In this document: one piece after another, positions 39,801 through 49,022 of the stretch | Layout of the letters: each line of letters starts with the position of its first letter | Numbering within the stretch: position 1 is the stretch's first letter | DNA from: an uncultured Pelagibacteraceae bacterium | GTDB taxonomy: Bacteria > Pseudomonadota > Alphaproteobacteria > Pelagibacterales > Pelagibacteraceae | Direction: 5' to 3' | Length of the DNA stretch: 64,000 bases | Assembly (NCBI GenBank): GCA_902558435.1 | Contig: CACEDU010000002.1 | Location: forward strand, 1 to 64,000 | Notes under the pieces: generated by a model | What the model saw: only the letters and a program-made list of their open reading frames with translations | Database searches by the model: none | What the model was told of the DNA's origin: nothing | Position numbers and translations under genes: made by a program

Positions 39801-39818
39801 ATATAGCATTTAGAAAAT

Positions 39819-40712
39819 ATGGATTTTTTAATTTTCCAAGTTCCGATGTTAACTTTACAAGCCGTGTTAGATGGTTTGTTACTTGGAATTTTATTTGCGT
39901 TAATCGCTTATGGAATGGCTCTCCAATGGGGAGTAATGAATATAATTAATATTGCTCAAGGTGATTTAGTTATATTAGGAGGATACATTGCATACTTTAT
40001 GTATCTGTATGGAATTCATCCCGCATGGGGAGTAATAGTTTCACCAATAATAATGTATTTTGTTGGTGTAATAATTTATAAATTAGTAATTAATAAAGTG
40101 GTTGATAGAGATCTATTCATTTCGATTTTAGCAACTTTCGGAATTAGTATCTTATTCATGCAACTAATGAACTTTGCATTTGGAGCAGATGTCGTCCTTG
40201 CAAACTCAGGATATGGTACAACAATGCTGTTTGATAACTCTGTTACATTGCCAAACTCAAAGATTTTTTCAGCATTTATAAGTATTGTGTTTGCTATCGG
40301 ACTTGTGATTTATATGAAAAAATCTAAGCTTGGAAGGGCTATTAGAGCTACAGCCCAAAATGCTAGAGCTGCAAAAATATTAGGCGTAGACACTGAAAAA
40401 GTTTATGCGGCAACTTTTGGAATAAATGCTGCTCTTTGTGGAGTAGCTGGAGCACTTATTTCTATAACATTTACTATACACCCTTATATGGGTTTACCTT
40501 ACACAATTAGATCTTTTATGATTGTAATTGTCGCTGGACTTGGAAATTTACCTGGTGTTGCAATGTCAGGTATGGGTTTAGGTGTATTTGAGGAGTTTGC
40601 AGATTACATTTTAGGAACAGAATTTAGAATTGGATCAGTATTTTTACTATTAGTTTTAATACTTGTTTATAGAAGATTTAAACTTTCAAGAAAAAGAGAA
40701 TATCTAAAATAA
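39819..40712 (+). CDS. livH: Branched-chain-type ABC transporter permease LivH
   Basis: Inner-membrane subunit, 297 residues, eight or so helices. LQAVLDGLLLGILFALIAYG and MNIINIAQGDLVILGGYIAYF at the N terminus and RAIRATAQNARAAKILGVDTEKVYAATFG near residue 165 (the contact loop for the ATPases) are LivH hallmarks, as is VIVAGLGNLPGVAMSG. Coupled to livM by TAATG. Confidence 0.93.
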   Translation: MDFLIFQVPMLTLQAVLDGLLLGILFALIAYGMALQWGVMNIINIAQGDLVILGGYIAYFMYLYGIHPAWGVIVSPIIMYFVGVIIYKLVINKVVDRDLFISILATFGISILFMQLMNFAFGADVVLANSGYGTTMLFDNSVTLPNSKIFSAFISIVFAIGLVIYMKKSKLGRAIRATAQNARAAKILGVDTEKVYAATFGINAALCGVAGALISITFTIHPYMGLPYTIRSFMIVIVAGLGNLPGVAMSGMGLGVFEEFADYILGTEFRIGSVFLLLVLILVYRRFKLSRKREYLK

Positions 40713-41761
40713 TGAACAAAAATATTATTTTATATGGTGCTATTTTAATATTTGGTATTGCCGCACCTTTTATTTTTCCAGCATTTAAGGTTCAATTGTC
40801 AATTCTTTGTATATTAATAATTCTAGCTATCACTTGGAACGTCCAAGGCGGTGAAATGGGTTATAATACTTTTGGAAATATTTTGTTTTATGGACTGGGA
40901 ATGTATTTATGTGCATCAGTTCAAGTAGGAATGTTTTTTCCTCTAGGAGAGTGGACTGAGGGCGGTGGAGAAAAAACTTTTGTTCATACTCCTGCTCAAT
41001 TCTTTCAAGGATTTGCAGTAGGCTTAGCAGTAGCAGCAGTAGTCCCAGCAATTATAGCTGGTTTAATTGGTTATTCAATTTTAGGTTTAAGAGGACATTA
41101 CTTTGCAATTTGTACATTAGGCTTAGGAGTCGCAGCTGGAGAAATTTCTGGTGGAATAGAAATCATCGGAGCAGGACAAGGTTTTACAACACCTCCATTT
41201 CCTAATGTTGATAGATTAGAGGCTAGGGGAGAATTTTTCTATTTTTGTAGTTTTATAGTTTTAGTTCTTACGTTTCTCGCAGTTAAAGCAATATATTCAA
41301 CAAGGTTTAAACTGGTTCTAAATGCAATTAGAGATAATGAGGATAAAGCTGAAGCAATGGGCATTCAAACAATGAAATATAAAATTATTGGTTGGATGAT
41401 CTCTGCATTTTTCTGTGGATTGGCCGGAGGTATCATGGGCGGACTAGTTGGATATATCGACTCAACTGATGTTGCATTTGATGGAAGAGAAATGGGAGTA
41501 TTCATGGTCTTGATGGCTATACTCGGAGGAAAAGGAACTTTGTGGGGCCCAGTGATTGGTGCAACTTTATTTCATATTTTTAAAGAAGGTTTTTGGACTT
41601 TCTTCTTGGGTTGGCAGTATGTTGCTCTTGGGGTTTTGATTGTTGTAATTGTTATCTATTTCCCAGAGGGGATTATGGGTTGGTTGAGAGAAAAGTATCC
41701 AGAGAGATTTGGTGAAGTTGTGGATGAAGCAGATCGGAAAGCACAGGTTACACTTAAATGA
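40712..41761 (+). CDS. livM: Branched-chain-type ABC transporter permease LivM
   Basis: Second permease, 349 residues. LCILIILAITWNVQGGEMGYNTFGNILFYG and LRGHYFAICTLGLGVAAGEI are typical of LivM; LNAIRDNEDKAEAMGIQTMKYKIIGWMIS is the ATPase-contact loop near residue 205. The C-terminal tail after the last helix is charged (LREKYPERFGEVVDEADRK). Overlaps livH by one base and livG by four (ATGA). Confidence 0.93.
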   Translation: MNKNIILYGAILIFGIAAPFIFPAFKVQLSILCILIILAITWNVQGGEMGYNTFGNILFYGLGMYLCASVQVGMFFPLGEWTEGGGEKTFVHTPAQFFQGFAVGLAVAAVVPAIIAGLIGYSILGLRGHYFAICTLGLGVAAGEISGGIEIIGAGQGFTTPPFPNVDRLEARGEFFYFCSFIVLVLTFLAVKAIYSTRFKLVLNAIRDNEDKAEAMGIQTMKYKIIGWMISAFFCGLAGGIMGGLVGYIDSTDVAFDGREMGVFMVLMAILGGKGTLWGPVIGATLFHIFKEGFWTFFLGWQYVALGVLIVVIVIYFPEGIMGWLREKYPERFGEVVDEADRKAQVTLK

Positions 41762-42498
41762 GTATTTTAGAGGTTAACAATGTCAGTAAGTCATTTGGCG
41801 GGGTAAAAGCGAATGTTGACATATCCATGTCAGTTGAAAAAGGAAAAATCGTAGGTTTAATTGGACCAAATGGATCAGGAAAAACTACATTGTTTAATTC
41901 TATAGTTGGAACATATCCTATAGACCAAGGGTCAATTAAGTTTAATGGTAAAGAAGTATCTGAATTACCAGTTCCAGTTATAGCTAAACTTGGTTTACTT
42001 AGAACTTTCCAGCAAACAAGAATTTATGGAAAATTGAATTGCGTAGATAATATGCTTATAAGTCACAAAGCAAGTGATGAAAGTTTAGTTTCTATATTTT
42101 CACAGATACCTCAAAATCTTACGGAAAAAGCAGAAAATTTATTGAATTTTGTTGGATTGTATCAAAAAAGAAAACTAAGAGCTGGAGATTTATCATTTGG
42201 TCAGCAGAAATTATTAGAATTAGCAATGGCATTAATGAATGAGCCTGAAATGTTATTACTGGACGAACCGACTGCAGGTATCAACCCTACATTAATAAAT
42301 GGAATTATTGATAGATTGATAAAAGTAAATCAAGATTTTGGAATTACTCTACTTGTTATTGAACATAATATGAGAGTAATAATGCAATTAGCTGAAAGCA
42401 TCTTTTGTCTTGCACATGGAAAAATGCTTGCAAATGGAACACCTGACGAAATTAAAAATGACAAGCGTGTTATTGACGCTTATTTAGGAGCTCAATAA
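41758..42498 (+). CDS. livG: Branched-chain-type ABC transporter ATPase LivG
   Basis: ATP-binding subunit, 246 residues. Walker A GLIGPNGSGKTTLFNSI near residue 33, signature DLSFGQQKLLELAMALMNEP, Walker B MLLLDEPTAGINPTLI, switch His in LLVIEHNMRVI. The region LGLLRTFQQTRIYGKLNCVDNM is LivG-like. Coupled by overlaps to livM and livF. Confidence 0.93.
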   Translation: MSILEVNNVSKSFGGVKANVDISMSVEKGKIVGLIGPNGSGKTTLFNSIVGTYPIDQGSIKFNGKEVSELPVPVIAKLGLLRTFQQTRIYGKLNCVDNMLISHKASDESLVSIFSQIPQNLTEKAENLLNFVGLYQKRKLRAGDLSFGQQKLLELAMALMNEPEMLLLDEPTAGINPTLINGIIDRLIKVNQDFGITLLVIEHNMRVIMQLAESIFCLAHGKMLANGTPDEIKNDKRVIDAYLGAQ

Positions 42499-43283
42499 TG
42501 GCAAATCAATACGAAGTTCTTGGTAAAGCTCCTGGAGCAGAGGATTTAAAAAAACTATCGTCTGAAAATGTTCACTTAACTATCAAGGGTTTATCAGCAG
42601 GTTATGGCAAGATGGAAATTTTACACAATTTTGATTTGTTTGTAAGTAAAGCACAATCTCTTTGTTTGATTGGTCCAAATGGTGCAGGAAAATCAACTAT
42701 ACTTCATTCAATATATGGTTTTACAAATATCTTTTCAGGAAAAATAGAAATTGATGGAAAAGAAATAACTAACCTCAGTCCTGCAGAAAAACTTAAGTCT
42801 GAGGGGATAGCATATATTCTACAGGATAATTCGGTTTTTCCAGATATGACTGTAGAAGAAAATCTTCTAATGGGTGGATACATTAAAGATAAAACAGAAG
42901 AGTCTTTTGAAGAAGCAGAGAGAGTTCTTCAAAAATATGAAAGATTAAGAAACAGAAGAAATCAACCTGCAAAAGTATTATCTGGTGGAGAAAGACGACT
43001 ATTAGAAATTTCTCGAGCCTTAGTTATGAAACCTTCTATCTTGCTTGTTGATGAACCATCAATTGGGCTTGAGCCTAGATATATTCAAATGGTTTTTGAA
43101 ATTTTAGATGATCTTCAAAAAAATGAGAAAAAAACAATTATATTGGTTGAGCAGAATGCCAAAAAAGGTTTAGAGTTTGCTGATATTGGTTATGTTTTAG
43201 TTTCAGGAGAAACAGCTATTGCAGGTAAAGGAGATGATCTTTTAAATAATCCAGATGTCGGCCGTCTATTTTTAGGCGGTTAA
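42498..43283 (+). CDS. livF: Branched-chain-type ABC transporter ATPase LivF
   Basis: Second ATPase, 261 residues, with an N-terminal extension of about 25 residues before the ATPase fold. Walker A CLIGPNGAGKSTILHSIYG, signature LSGGERRLLEISRALVMKP, Walker B ILLVDEPSIGLEPRYI. YILQDNSVFPDMTVEENLLMGG is LivF-like. One-base overlaps on both sides place it in the livH-M-G-F-azlC chain. Confidence 0.93.
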   Translation: MANQYEVLGKAPGAEDLKKLSSENVHLTIKGLSAGYGKMEILHNFDLFVSKAQSLCLIGPNGAGKSTILHSIYGFTNIFSGKIEIDGKEITNLSPAEKLKSEGIAYILQDNSVFPDMTVEENLLMGGYIKDKTEESFEEAERVLQKYERLRNRRNQPAKVLSGGERRLLEISRALVMKPSILLVDEPSIGLEPRYIQMVFEILDDLQKNEKKTIILVEQNAKKGLEFADIGYVLVSGETAIAGKGDDLLNNPDVGRLFLGG

Positions 43284-43987
43284 TGATAAACTTAAAATAC
43301 TTTATCAAAGGAATAATCTGCTCAAAAAAATTTGATAGTCCAGCAATTGCATTAGGAGCTAGTTTCATTGCTATAGGTGCCTTATTAAAAAATTTAGGTT
43401 TTAATATACAAGAAAGTATTTTCTCAACATTTTTAACTTATGCTCTTCCAGGATCATTAGTGATGGCAGAGTCAATGCTTATTGGCGCTTCACTAGTAAA
43501 TATTTTTTTAGCAGTATGGTTGGTAAATTCTAGACTATTTCCAATGACAGTTTCAATTATGCCATTACTTAAACATGATAGCCAACCAAGATGGAAATAT
43601 TATCTATCATGTCACTTTGTAGCTGTTTCGTCGTGGTTGATTTTAAAAAATAATTATGAGGAGATTGATAGGAAATATAGAATAGATTTTTGGATTGGTA
43701 TAGGAACAGCTACTTGGCTGATTGCCATTTTTTCAACAGTATTAGGATTCTATGCTGCCGACTTTTTAAGCAAAGATATGATTATTGGACTTGCAATAGT
43801 AAATCCAATTTATTTTATGTGTGCAATGATAGGAATAATGAAAACTATACAACTTTCCTCTGCAATTATTCTGGGTGCTTTTTTAGGACCAATTTTTTAT
43901 TTTTTTTCACCAGAATGGAGTGTTTTACTTGGTGGATTGGTAGCTGGTTCAATTGCTTACTTTATAGGAGAAGTTTATGACAGCTAA
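43283..43987 (+). CDS. azlC: AzlC-family amino-acid exporter, large subunit
   Basis: Large, hydrophobic component of two-part branched-chain amino acid exporters (AzlCD/YgaZH). 234 residues, about seven helices: AIALGASFIAIGALLKNLGF, TFLTYALPGSLVMAESML and VNIFLAVWLVNSRLFPMTVS are AzlC-like, the last including the conserved N-x-R. Overlaps livF by one base and azlD by 11. An exporter in an uptake operon probably guards against over-accumulation of branched-chain amino acids. Confidence 0.88.
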   Translation: MINLKYFIKGIICSKKFDSPAIALGASFIAIGALLKNLGFNIQESIFSTFLTYALPGSLVMAESMLIGASLVNIFLAVWLVNSRLFPMTVSIMPLLKHDSQPRWKYYLSCHFVAVSSWLILKNNYEEIDRKYRIDFWIGIGTATWLIAIFSTVLGFYAADFLSKDMIIGLAIVNPIYFMCAMIGIMKTIQLSSAIILGAFLGPIFYFFSPEWSVLLGGLVAGSIAYFIGEVYDS

Positions 43988-44303
43988 TATTGTTTTAGTA
44001 ATTTTAGTAACTTCTCTTGCAACTTATATTTCAAGATTTCTTGGTGCTTTAACTTCAGAAAAGATAGGGGAGACATCTAAAATTTATAAATGGTTTAATT
44101 GTGTAGCATATTCAACTCTTGCAGCTTTAATCTCAAGAATGTTAATTTTCCCATCTGGAGATCTTTCAGATGTACATTATATTTTAAGGATAATTGTCAT
44201 TTTATTATCAATATTAATTTTTTATGTCACTAAAAGAAATTTAGTTTATCCGACCATATTATCTGCTATAATTTTGGCTACATTAAATAGTTTTGCTGTA
44301 TGA
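43977..44303 (+). CDS. azlD: AzlD-family amino-acid exporter, small subunit
   Basis: 108 residues, four helices. TANIVLVILVTSLATYISRFLGAL is the AzlD start; YSTLAALISRMLIFPSGDLS follows the AzlD pattern. Overlaps azlC by 11 bases and the next gene by ATGA. Together they form the AzlCD pair. Confidence 0.85.
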   Translation: MTANIVLVILVTSLATYISRFLGALTSEKIGETSKIYKWFNCVAYSTLAALISRMLIFPSGDLSDVHYILRIIVILLSILIFYVTKRNLVYPTILSAIILATLNSFAV

Positions 44304-44806
44304 GAAAACTTTTTTTTATTATATTTTTTCTAATACTTTCTAGTAATGCAAATGCTGGATGTGATGATCCAATAGCTGATGGAGTAGACTATTCTAAATG
44401 TAAATTTTCAGATGGTCAGGATTTACAAGGAACTTTTCTTCCTAACTCTAATCTCTCATTTGCTAGTTTTATTCAAGTAAATTTTGACAAAAGTATAATG
44501 ATGAATTCAGATTTAACATTTGGAACTTTTTCAGAGTCATCTTTCATAAGAGCTAATTTATATGAGTCAAATTTAGGCGGTGGAAATTTTGAGCAATCAA
44601 ATTTTACAAGTGCTAACTTAACTAGAGTAGATTTTACAGGTTCTACTCTTATAGATGCAAATTTTCAGAATTCCAATTTAATGGAGGCAAACTTTACGTC
44701 ATCTAATATTTTAAATGCAAATTTTGATGGAGCTAATCTAATTGGCGCTACTTGGACAATGGGAGAAATTTGTGGACCAGAGTCTATAGGTACTTGTAAT
44801 AAATAA
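44300..44806 (+). CDS. Secreted pentapeptide-repeat protein
   Basis: 168 residues with a signal peptide (LFFIIFFLILSSNANA) and about 20 pentapeptide repeats of A(N/D)(L/F)xx type, for example ANLYESNLGGGNFEQSNF and ANFQNSNLMEANFTSSNI. These form a right-handed four-sided beta helix. Function unknown; periplasmic here. Coupled to azlD by ATGA. Confidence 0.88.
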   Translation: MRKLFFIIFFLILSSNANAGCDDPIADGVDYSKCKFSDGQDLQGTFLPNSNLSFASFIQVNFDKSIMMNSDLTFGTFSESSFIRANLYESNLGGGNFEQSNFTSANLTRVDFTGSTLIDANFQNSNLMEANFTSSNILNANFDGANLIGATWTMGEICGPESIGTCNK

Positions 44807-44810
44807 ACTC

Positions 44811-45731
44811 GTGAATAACCTTCTTAAATTAGATGGATTTGAAATTTCCTTTCATGAAAAATCTAAAAGGATTATAAATATAAAAATTGAGGATCAAATT
44901 ATTGATCGATTAGTGTTTCCATTTAAAAAATTTAATATTACAGCATTAGAGTATAAACCGTTTACAAGGTTCACTATTGCAAAAAGTTTAGATGAAACTG
45001 CATCTAATAAATTAAGTAATTTTTTAAACGAAATTATTAAAGATAGAGATACTGGTTGTTTTGTAATTGGTCCAAAAAATAAGTCTTCTAAAATAGATCA
45101 AACATTTTTAGTTAAACTATCAACCGCAATAACTCACTTAATTGGAAATCCAAATCACGACTCAATGGCTGGAAAATACTATGCAAGGTTTCATGTTAAA
45201 CATGAAGATAATAGCGACTCATATCTGCGTAAGGCATATATAAATATGGATTTACATACTGATGGAACATATGTACGAGAAATAACTGATTGGATATTAA
45301 TGTCAAAGCTTGAGGAGGAGAATGTGATTGGTGGAGAGACTGCTTTGCTACATCTTGATGATTGGGAACATTTGTCTGATCTCTCAGATGATAAAATTGG
45401 ACAGCAAAATTTTATTTGGGGATCTCCAAAAAGTAAAAATATTGATTACAAAGTTGAACACCCTGTGTTTTCTAAAGATAGTGATGGAAAACCTATTATT
45501 TCCTACATCGATCAATTTCCTGAACCAAAAAACATGGATCAAGGATTGTTTTTACAAAGATTATCTGATGCTCTTGAGGGTAGTAAAAATAAGATAATCA
45601 CATCTTTACCAGTTGGAAGTGCTGTTGTGGCGAATAATTATTTTTGGTTACATGGTCGAAAACCTTTTAAAGAAAATAAAAATTTATCAAGAGAATTACT
45701 AAGAATAAGAGGTTCCTTTTTTAACAATTAA
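44811..45731 (+). CDS. csiD: CsiD-type glutarate 2-hydroxylase
   Basis: Fe(II)/2-oxoglutarate dioxygenase family of CsiD/GlaH, which converts glutarate to L-2-hydroxyglutarate in lysine breakdown. 306 residues with GTG start. Block YINMDLHTDGTYVREITDWI has the metal-binding HxD, VIGGETALLHLDDWEHL and PIISYIDQFPEPKNMDQGLF match CsiD closely, and ANNYFWLHGRKPF has the third ligand His. The partner L-2-hydroxyglutarate oxidase (LhgO) is not in the window. Last gene of the livH-to-csiD chain, or nearly so. Confidence 0.85.
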   Translation: MNNLLKLDGFEISFHEKSKRIINIKIEDQIIDRLVFPFKKFNITALEYKPFTRFTIAKSLDETASNKLSNFLNEIIKDRDTGCFVIGPKNKSSKIDQTFLVKLSTAITHLIGNPNHDSMAGKYYARFHVKHEDNSDSYLRKAYINMDLHTDGTYVREITDWILMSKLEEENVIGGETALLHLDDWEHLSDLSDDKIGQQNFIWGSPKSKNIDYKVEHPVFSKDSDGKPIISYIDQFPEPKNMDQGLFLQRLSDALEGSKNKIITSLPVGSAVVANNYFWLHGRKPFKENKNLSRELLRIRGSFFNN

Positions 45732-45748
45732 GTGTAGAAAATACACTA

Positions 45749-46519
45749 ATGAAACTTGGATTTATAGGAACCGGCAAAATTACTTCAGCAGTAGTGACAG
45801 GTATATGTAATTCTAAAATCAAGTATTCTAAAATTATTGTATCCGAAAGAAATAAAAAAATTTCAAAACAATTAAAAAAAAGTTTCAAAAAAATTTATAT
45901 TGCAAAAAATAATCAAGATATTGTTAATGAGTGTAACTGGATTTTTCTAGCAGTAACACCTACTGTTGCAAATCAAATTATACATAAGCTAAAATTTAAA
46001 AAAAGTCAGGTAATTGTAAGTTTTATATCAACAATGAATCTTCAAAATGTTAAGAAAGCTGTAAAAGTAAAAGCAAATATTTCGAGAGTAATTCCTTTAC
46101 CACCTATCTCTCTTAAAAAAGGACCAATTCCTATTTTTCCACCAAACAGGAAAGTTAAAAACTTTTTTAAACATCTAGGGACAGTTGTTGAAATTAAAAA
46201 TGAAAAATTATCTAAAAATTTTTGGTCAACATCTGGAATGATGGCACCTTTTTATGAATTATTAAGAACAATGTCTGAATGGTTAAATGAAAAGGGAATT
46301 CAAAAAGACCAAGCTCAGAGATATATAACATCTCTTTTTTTGGCACTTTCTGAAGATGCTGTAGTTAATTCTAACAGAGATTTAAAAATACTTGTTAAAG
46401 ACTCCCAAACACCAAAAGGATTAAATGAGCAAGGTGTAAATGAATTAAAAAAAGCTGGTTTCTATAAAGCTACTAACAAAACCTTAAATAGTATTCTTAA
46501 AAGATTAAATAAAGTATAA
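45749..46519 (+). CDS. Pyrroline-5-carboxylate reductase-like protein
   Basis: 256 residues resembling ProC: MKLGFIGTGKITSAVVTGIC is the NAD(P) site; AVTPTVANQIIHKLKFKKSQVIVSFIST is also like ProC, but the conserved end motif differs, with DSQTPKGLNEQGVNELKKAGF (ProC has TSPGGTTIAGL). It might be a paralogue with another imine substrate rather than the proline biosynthetic enzyme. Six bases before the second ABC operon. Confidence 0.75.
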   Translation: MKLGFIGTGKITSAVVTGICNSKIKYSKIIVSERNKKISKQLKKSFKKIYIAKNNQDIVNECNWIFLAVTPTVANQIIHKLKFKKSQVIVSFISTMNLQNVKKAVKVKANISRVIPLPPISLKKGPIPIFPPNRKVKNFFKHLGTVVEIKNEKLSKNFWSTSGMMAPFYELLRTMSEWLNEKGIQKDQAQRYITSLFLALSEDAVVNSNRDLKILVKDSQTPKGLNEQGVNELKKAGFYKATNKTLNSILKRLNKV

Positions 46520-46525
46520 TTTTAT

Positions 46526-47302
46526 ATGCAGCAAGCTTCAAACATTCTGCAAATTGATAACTTATCAAAATATTTTGGTGGTTTGGCAGCTGTATCAAAT
46601 TGCTCATTAAAAATAAAAGAAGGTTCAATTACAGGAATAATTGGTCCGAATGGATCAGGCAAAACCACTCTATTTAATCTTATAGCAGGCAATCTCAAAT
46701 CATCAGATGGAAAAGTATTATTTAATAAAGAAGATATAACAAACGTTCCATCTCATGAGCTTTTCTCAAAAGGTTTACTTAGAACCTTTCAAATAGCTCA
46801 CGAGTTTTCAAATATGACTGTCCTTGAAAATTTAATGATGGTACCAGGTAACCAAACAGGGGAAATTTTAATAAATGCCCTTTTAAAACCAAATTTAATT
46901 AAAAAAGAGGAAGATATAATTAGAGCAAAAGCATACGAAGTAACTGAATTTTTAAATCTTAAACATCTAGCAAATGAACGTGCTGGTAATTTATCCGGAG
47001 GGCAAAAAAAGTTGCTAGAACTTGGAAGAACAATGATGGTGGATGCAAAGCTTGTTTTATTGGATGAAGTTGGAGCAGGGGTTAATAGAACATTATTAAA
47101 AGACTTAGGAACAGCAATATTAAGACTTAACAAAGAAAAAAACTATACTTTTTGTATGATTGAGCATGATATGGATTTTATAAGCAGAATGTGTGATCCA
47201 GTCATTGTAATGTCTGAAGGTTCTGTTCTTTTTGAGGGAACTTCAGATGAAGTTAAAAAAAACGAAAAAGTTATAGATAGTTATTTAGGTAGAAAGAAGT
47301 AA
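46526..47302 (+). CDS. Second branched-chain-type ABC system, LivG-like ATPase
   Basis: 258 residues. Walker A GIIGPNGSGKTTLFNLIAG, signature NLSGGQKKLLELGRTMMVD, Walker B LVLLDEVGAGVNRTLL. The Walker B-D-loop here has DEVGAG where most have DEPxAG. LLRTFQIAHEFSNMTVLENL is LivG-like. Order is G, F, H, M in this operon, unlike the first one (J, H, M, G, F). The next gene follows immediately. Confidence 0.9.
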   Translation: MQQASNILQIDNLSKYFGGLAAVSNCSLKIKEGSITGIIGPNGSGKTTLFNLIAGNLKSSDGKVLFNKEDITNVPSHELFSKGLLRTFQIAHEFSNMTVLENLMMVPGNQTGEILINALLKPNLIKKEEDIIRAKAYEVTEFLNLKHLANERAGNLSGGQKKLLELGRTMMVDAKLVLLDEVGAGVNRTLLKDLGTAILRLNKEKNYTFCMIEHDMDFISRMCDPVIVMSEGSVLFEGTSDEVKKNEKVIDSYLGRKK

Positions 47303-48010
47303 ATGGCATTTTTTGAAGGAAATAAAATGACAGGCGGATACGGTGATGGTCCTGATATTATCAGCTCGTGCACTATTAATGTTAATAGGGGTGAGATAGT
47401 TGCGATCCTTGGACCAAATGGAGCTGGCAAATCTACAGCAATGAAGGCAATGCTTGGCTTGTTAAATCTAAAATCAGGCAATATATCAATTGATGGAGAA
47501 GATATTTCTAAACTATCTCCTCAAGAAAGAGTTAAAAAGGGAATATCATTTGTACCACAAACTAGAAATGTTTTTGCAGAACTTACTGTTAAAGAAAATT
47601 TAGAGGTTGGTGCTTTTTTAAGAACGGATAATGTAAACAATGTTATCGAAGAAATATATGATCTATTTCCAATCTTAAGAGAAAAAAAAGATCAAGTTGT
47701 TGGACAATTATCAGGAGGGCAAAGACAACAAGTAGCTTTGGGACGAGCTCTAATGATAAAACCGTCTGTTCTTATGTTGGATGAGCCTACAGCAGGAGTT
47801 TCACCAATAGTTATGGATGAATTATTCGAACACATTATTAGAGTTAAAAATACAAAAGTAGCAATCATTATGGTCGAACAAAATGCAAAACAGGCTTTAA
47901 GTATTTCCGATCGTGGATATGTGCTTGTAACTGGTGAAAATAAATTTGAGGGGTCTGGTAAGGAATTATTAAATGATCCAGAAGTTAGGAGATCTTTCTT
48001 AGGAGCTTAG
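47303..48010 (+). CDS. Second branched-chain-type ABC system, LivF-like ATPase
   Basis: 235 residues. Walker A AILGPNGAGKSTAMKAMLG, signature QLSGGQRQQVALGRALMIKP, Walker B VLMLDEPTAGVSPIVM and switch His position replaced by Gln in MVEQNAKQAL, as is usual in LivF. FVPQTRNVFAELTVKENLEV is typical. No gap to the preceding gene; one base to the permease. Confidence 0.9.
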   Translation: MAFFEGNKMTGGYGDGPDIISSCTINVNRGEIVAILGPNGAGKSTAMKAMLGLLNLKSGNISIDGEDISKLSPQERVKKGISFVPQTRNVFAELTVKENLEVGAFLRTDNVNNVIEEIYDLFPILREKKDQVVGQLSGGQRQQVALGRALMIKPSVLMLDEPTAGVSPIVMDELFEHIIRVKNTKVAIIMVEQNAKQALSISDRGYVLVTGENKFEGSGKELLNDPEVRRSFLGA

Positions 48011-48011
48011 T

Positions 48012-49022
48012 ATGGATTTAATTAATGCAGTAATAGTTTTATTGAATTATACAATTATTCCGGCCTTAACTTATGGTTCTCAATTAGCACTTGGAGCAAT
48101 TTTTGTAACATTAATATACGGTATTTTAAGATTTGCTAACTTTGCAACTGGAGACATGATGTCATTTGGTACAATGTTTGCGGTGCTTTTGACTTATTAC
48201 TTTCAATCAATCGGAATTAACTTTGGTTTTCTGCCTACAGCTTTACTCACTATACCTTTTGCAATTTTTATGATGATTTTCTACATGCTGATAATTGATC
48301 AGACAGTATTTAAATATTATAGAATTAAGAAAAGTCCACCAGTAATGCTTGCAATGGTTAGCGTTGGTGTAATGTTTGTAACACAGGCGATCATAAGAAT
48401 TATAATTGGGCCTACTGATCGTAGATTCTTAGATGGTGAAAAATTTATTTTAAAAGCAACTGAGTTTAAAGAAATGACAGGTCTTGCAGAAGGTTTAACA
48501 ATTAAATCTACACAAATGATAACAATCGTAGTTACAATAATTGTTGTTGCTATTATGTTTTGGTTTTTAAATAAAACTAAAACTGGAACTAGCATGAGAG
48601 CCTATTCAGATAATGAAGATTTAGCTCTCCTCTCAGGAATAGATCCAAAAAAAGTAGTTCTAATTACCTGGATTATAGCTGGAATATTAGCAACAATTGG
48701 TGGAATTCTTTATGGTTTAGATAAAAGTTATAGACCATTTGTGTATTTTAATAACATGTTACCCATTTTTGCTGCTGCGATAGTAGGTGGAATAGGAAAT
48801 CCATACGGTGCATTCTTTGGAGGTTATGTTATAGCATTTGCTGAAATATTTTTGACTTATGCATATAAAAGATTTTTAGTTTATATTTTGCCAGAGTCTT
48901 TAGAACCAAATTCATTGATGCAATTATTATCAACTGATTATAAATTTGCGATTTCATTTTCTATACTAGTAATTGTTTTGATATTTAGGCCATCAGGTAT
49001 ATTTGAAGGAAAACGCATATGA
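48012..49022 (+). CDS. Second branched-chain-type ABC system, LivH-like permease
   Basis: 336 residues. SQLALGAIFVTLIYGILRFANFATGDMMSFG is LivH-type; TKTGTSMRAYSDNEDLALLSGIDPKKVVLI near residue 195 is the ATPase contact loop; AAAIVGGIGNPYGAFFGGYV is also conserved. About eight helices. Overlaps the LivM gene by four bases (ATGA). Confidence 0.9.
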   Translation: MDLINAVIVLLNYTIIPALTYGSQLALGAIFVTLIYGILRFANFATGDMMSFGTMFAVLLTYYFQSIGINFGFLPTALLTIPFAIFMMIFYMLIIDQTVFKYYRIKKSPPVMLAMVSVGVMFVTQAIIRIIIGPTDRRFLDGEKFILKATEFKEMTGLAEGLTIKSTQMITIVVTIIVVAIMFWFLNKTKTGTSMRAYSDNEDLALLSGIDPKKVVLITWIIAGILATIGGILYGLDKSYRPFVYFNNMLPIFAAAIVGGIGNPYGAFFGGYVIAFAEIFLTYAYKRFLVYILPESLEPNSLMQLLSTDYKFAISFSILVIVLIFRPSGIFEGKRI

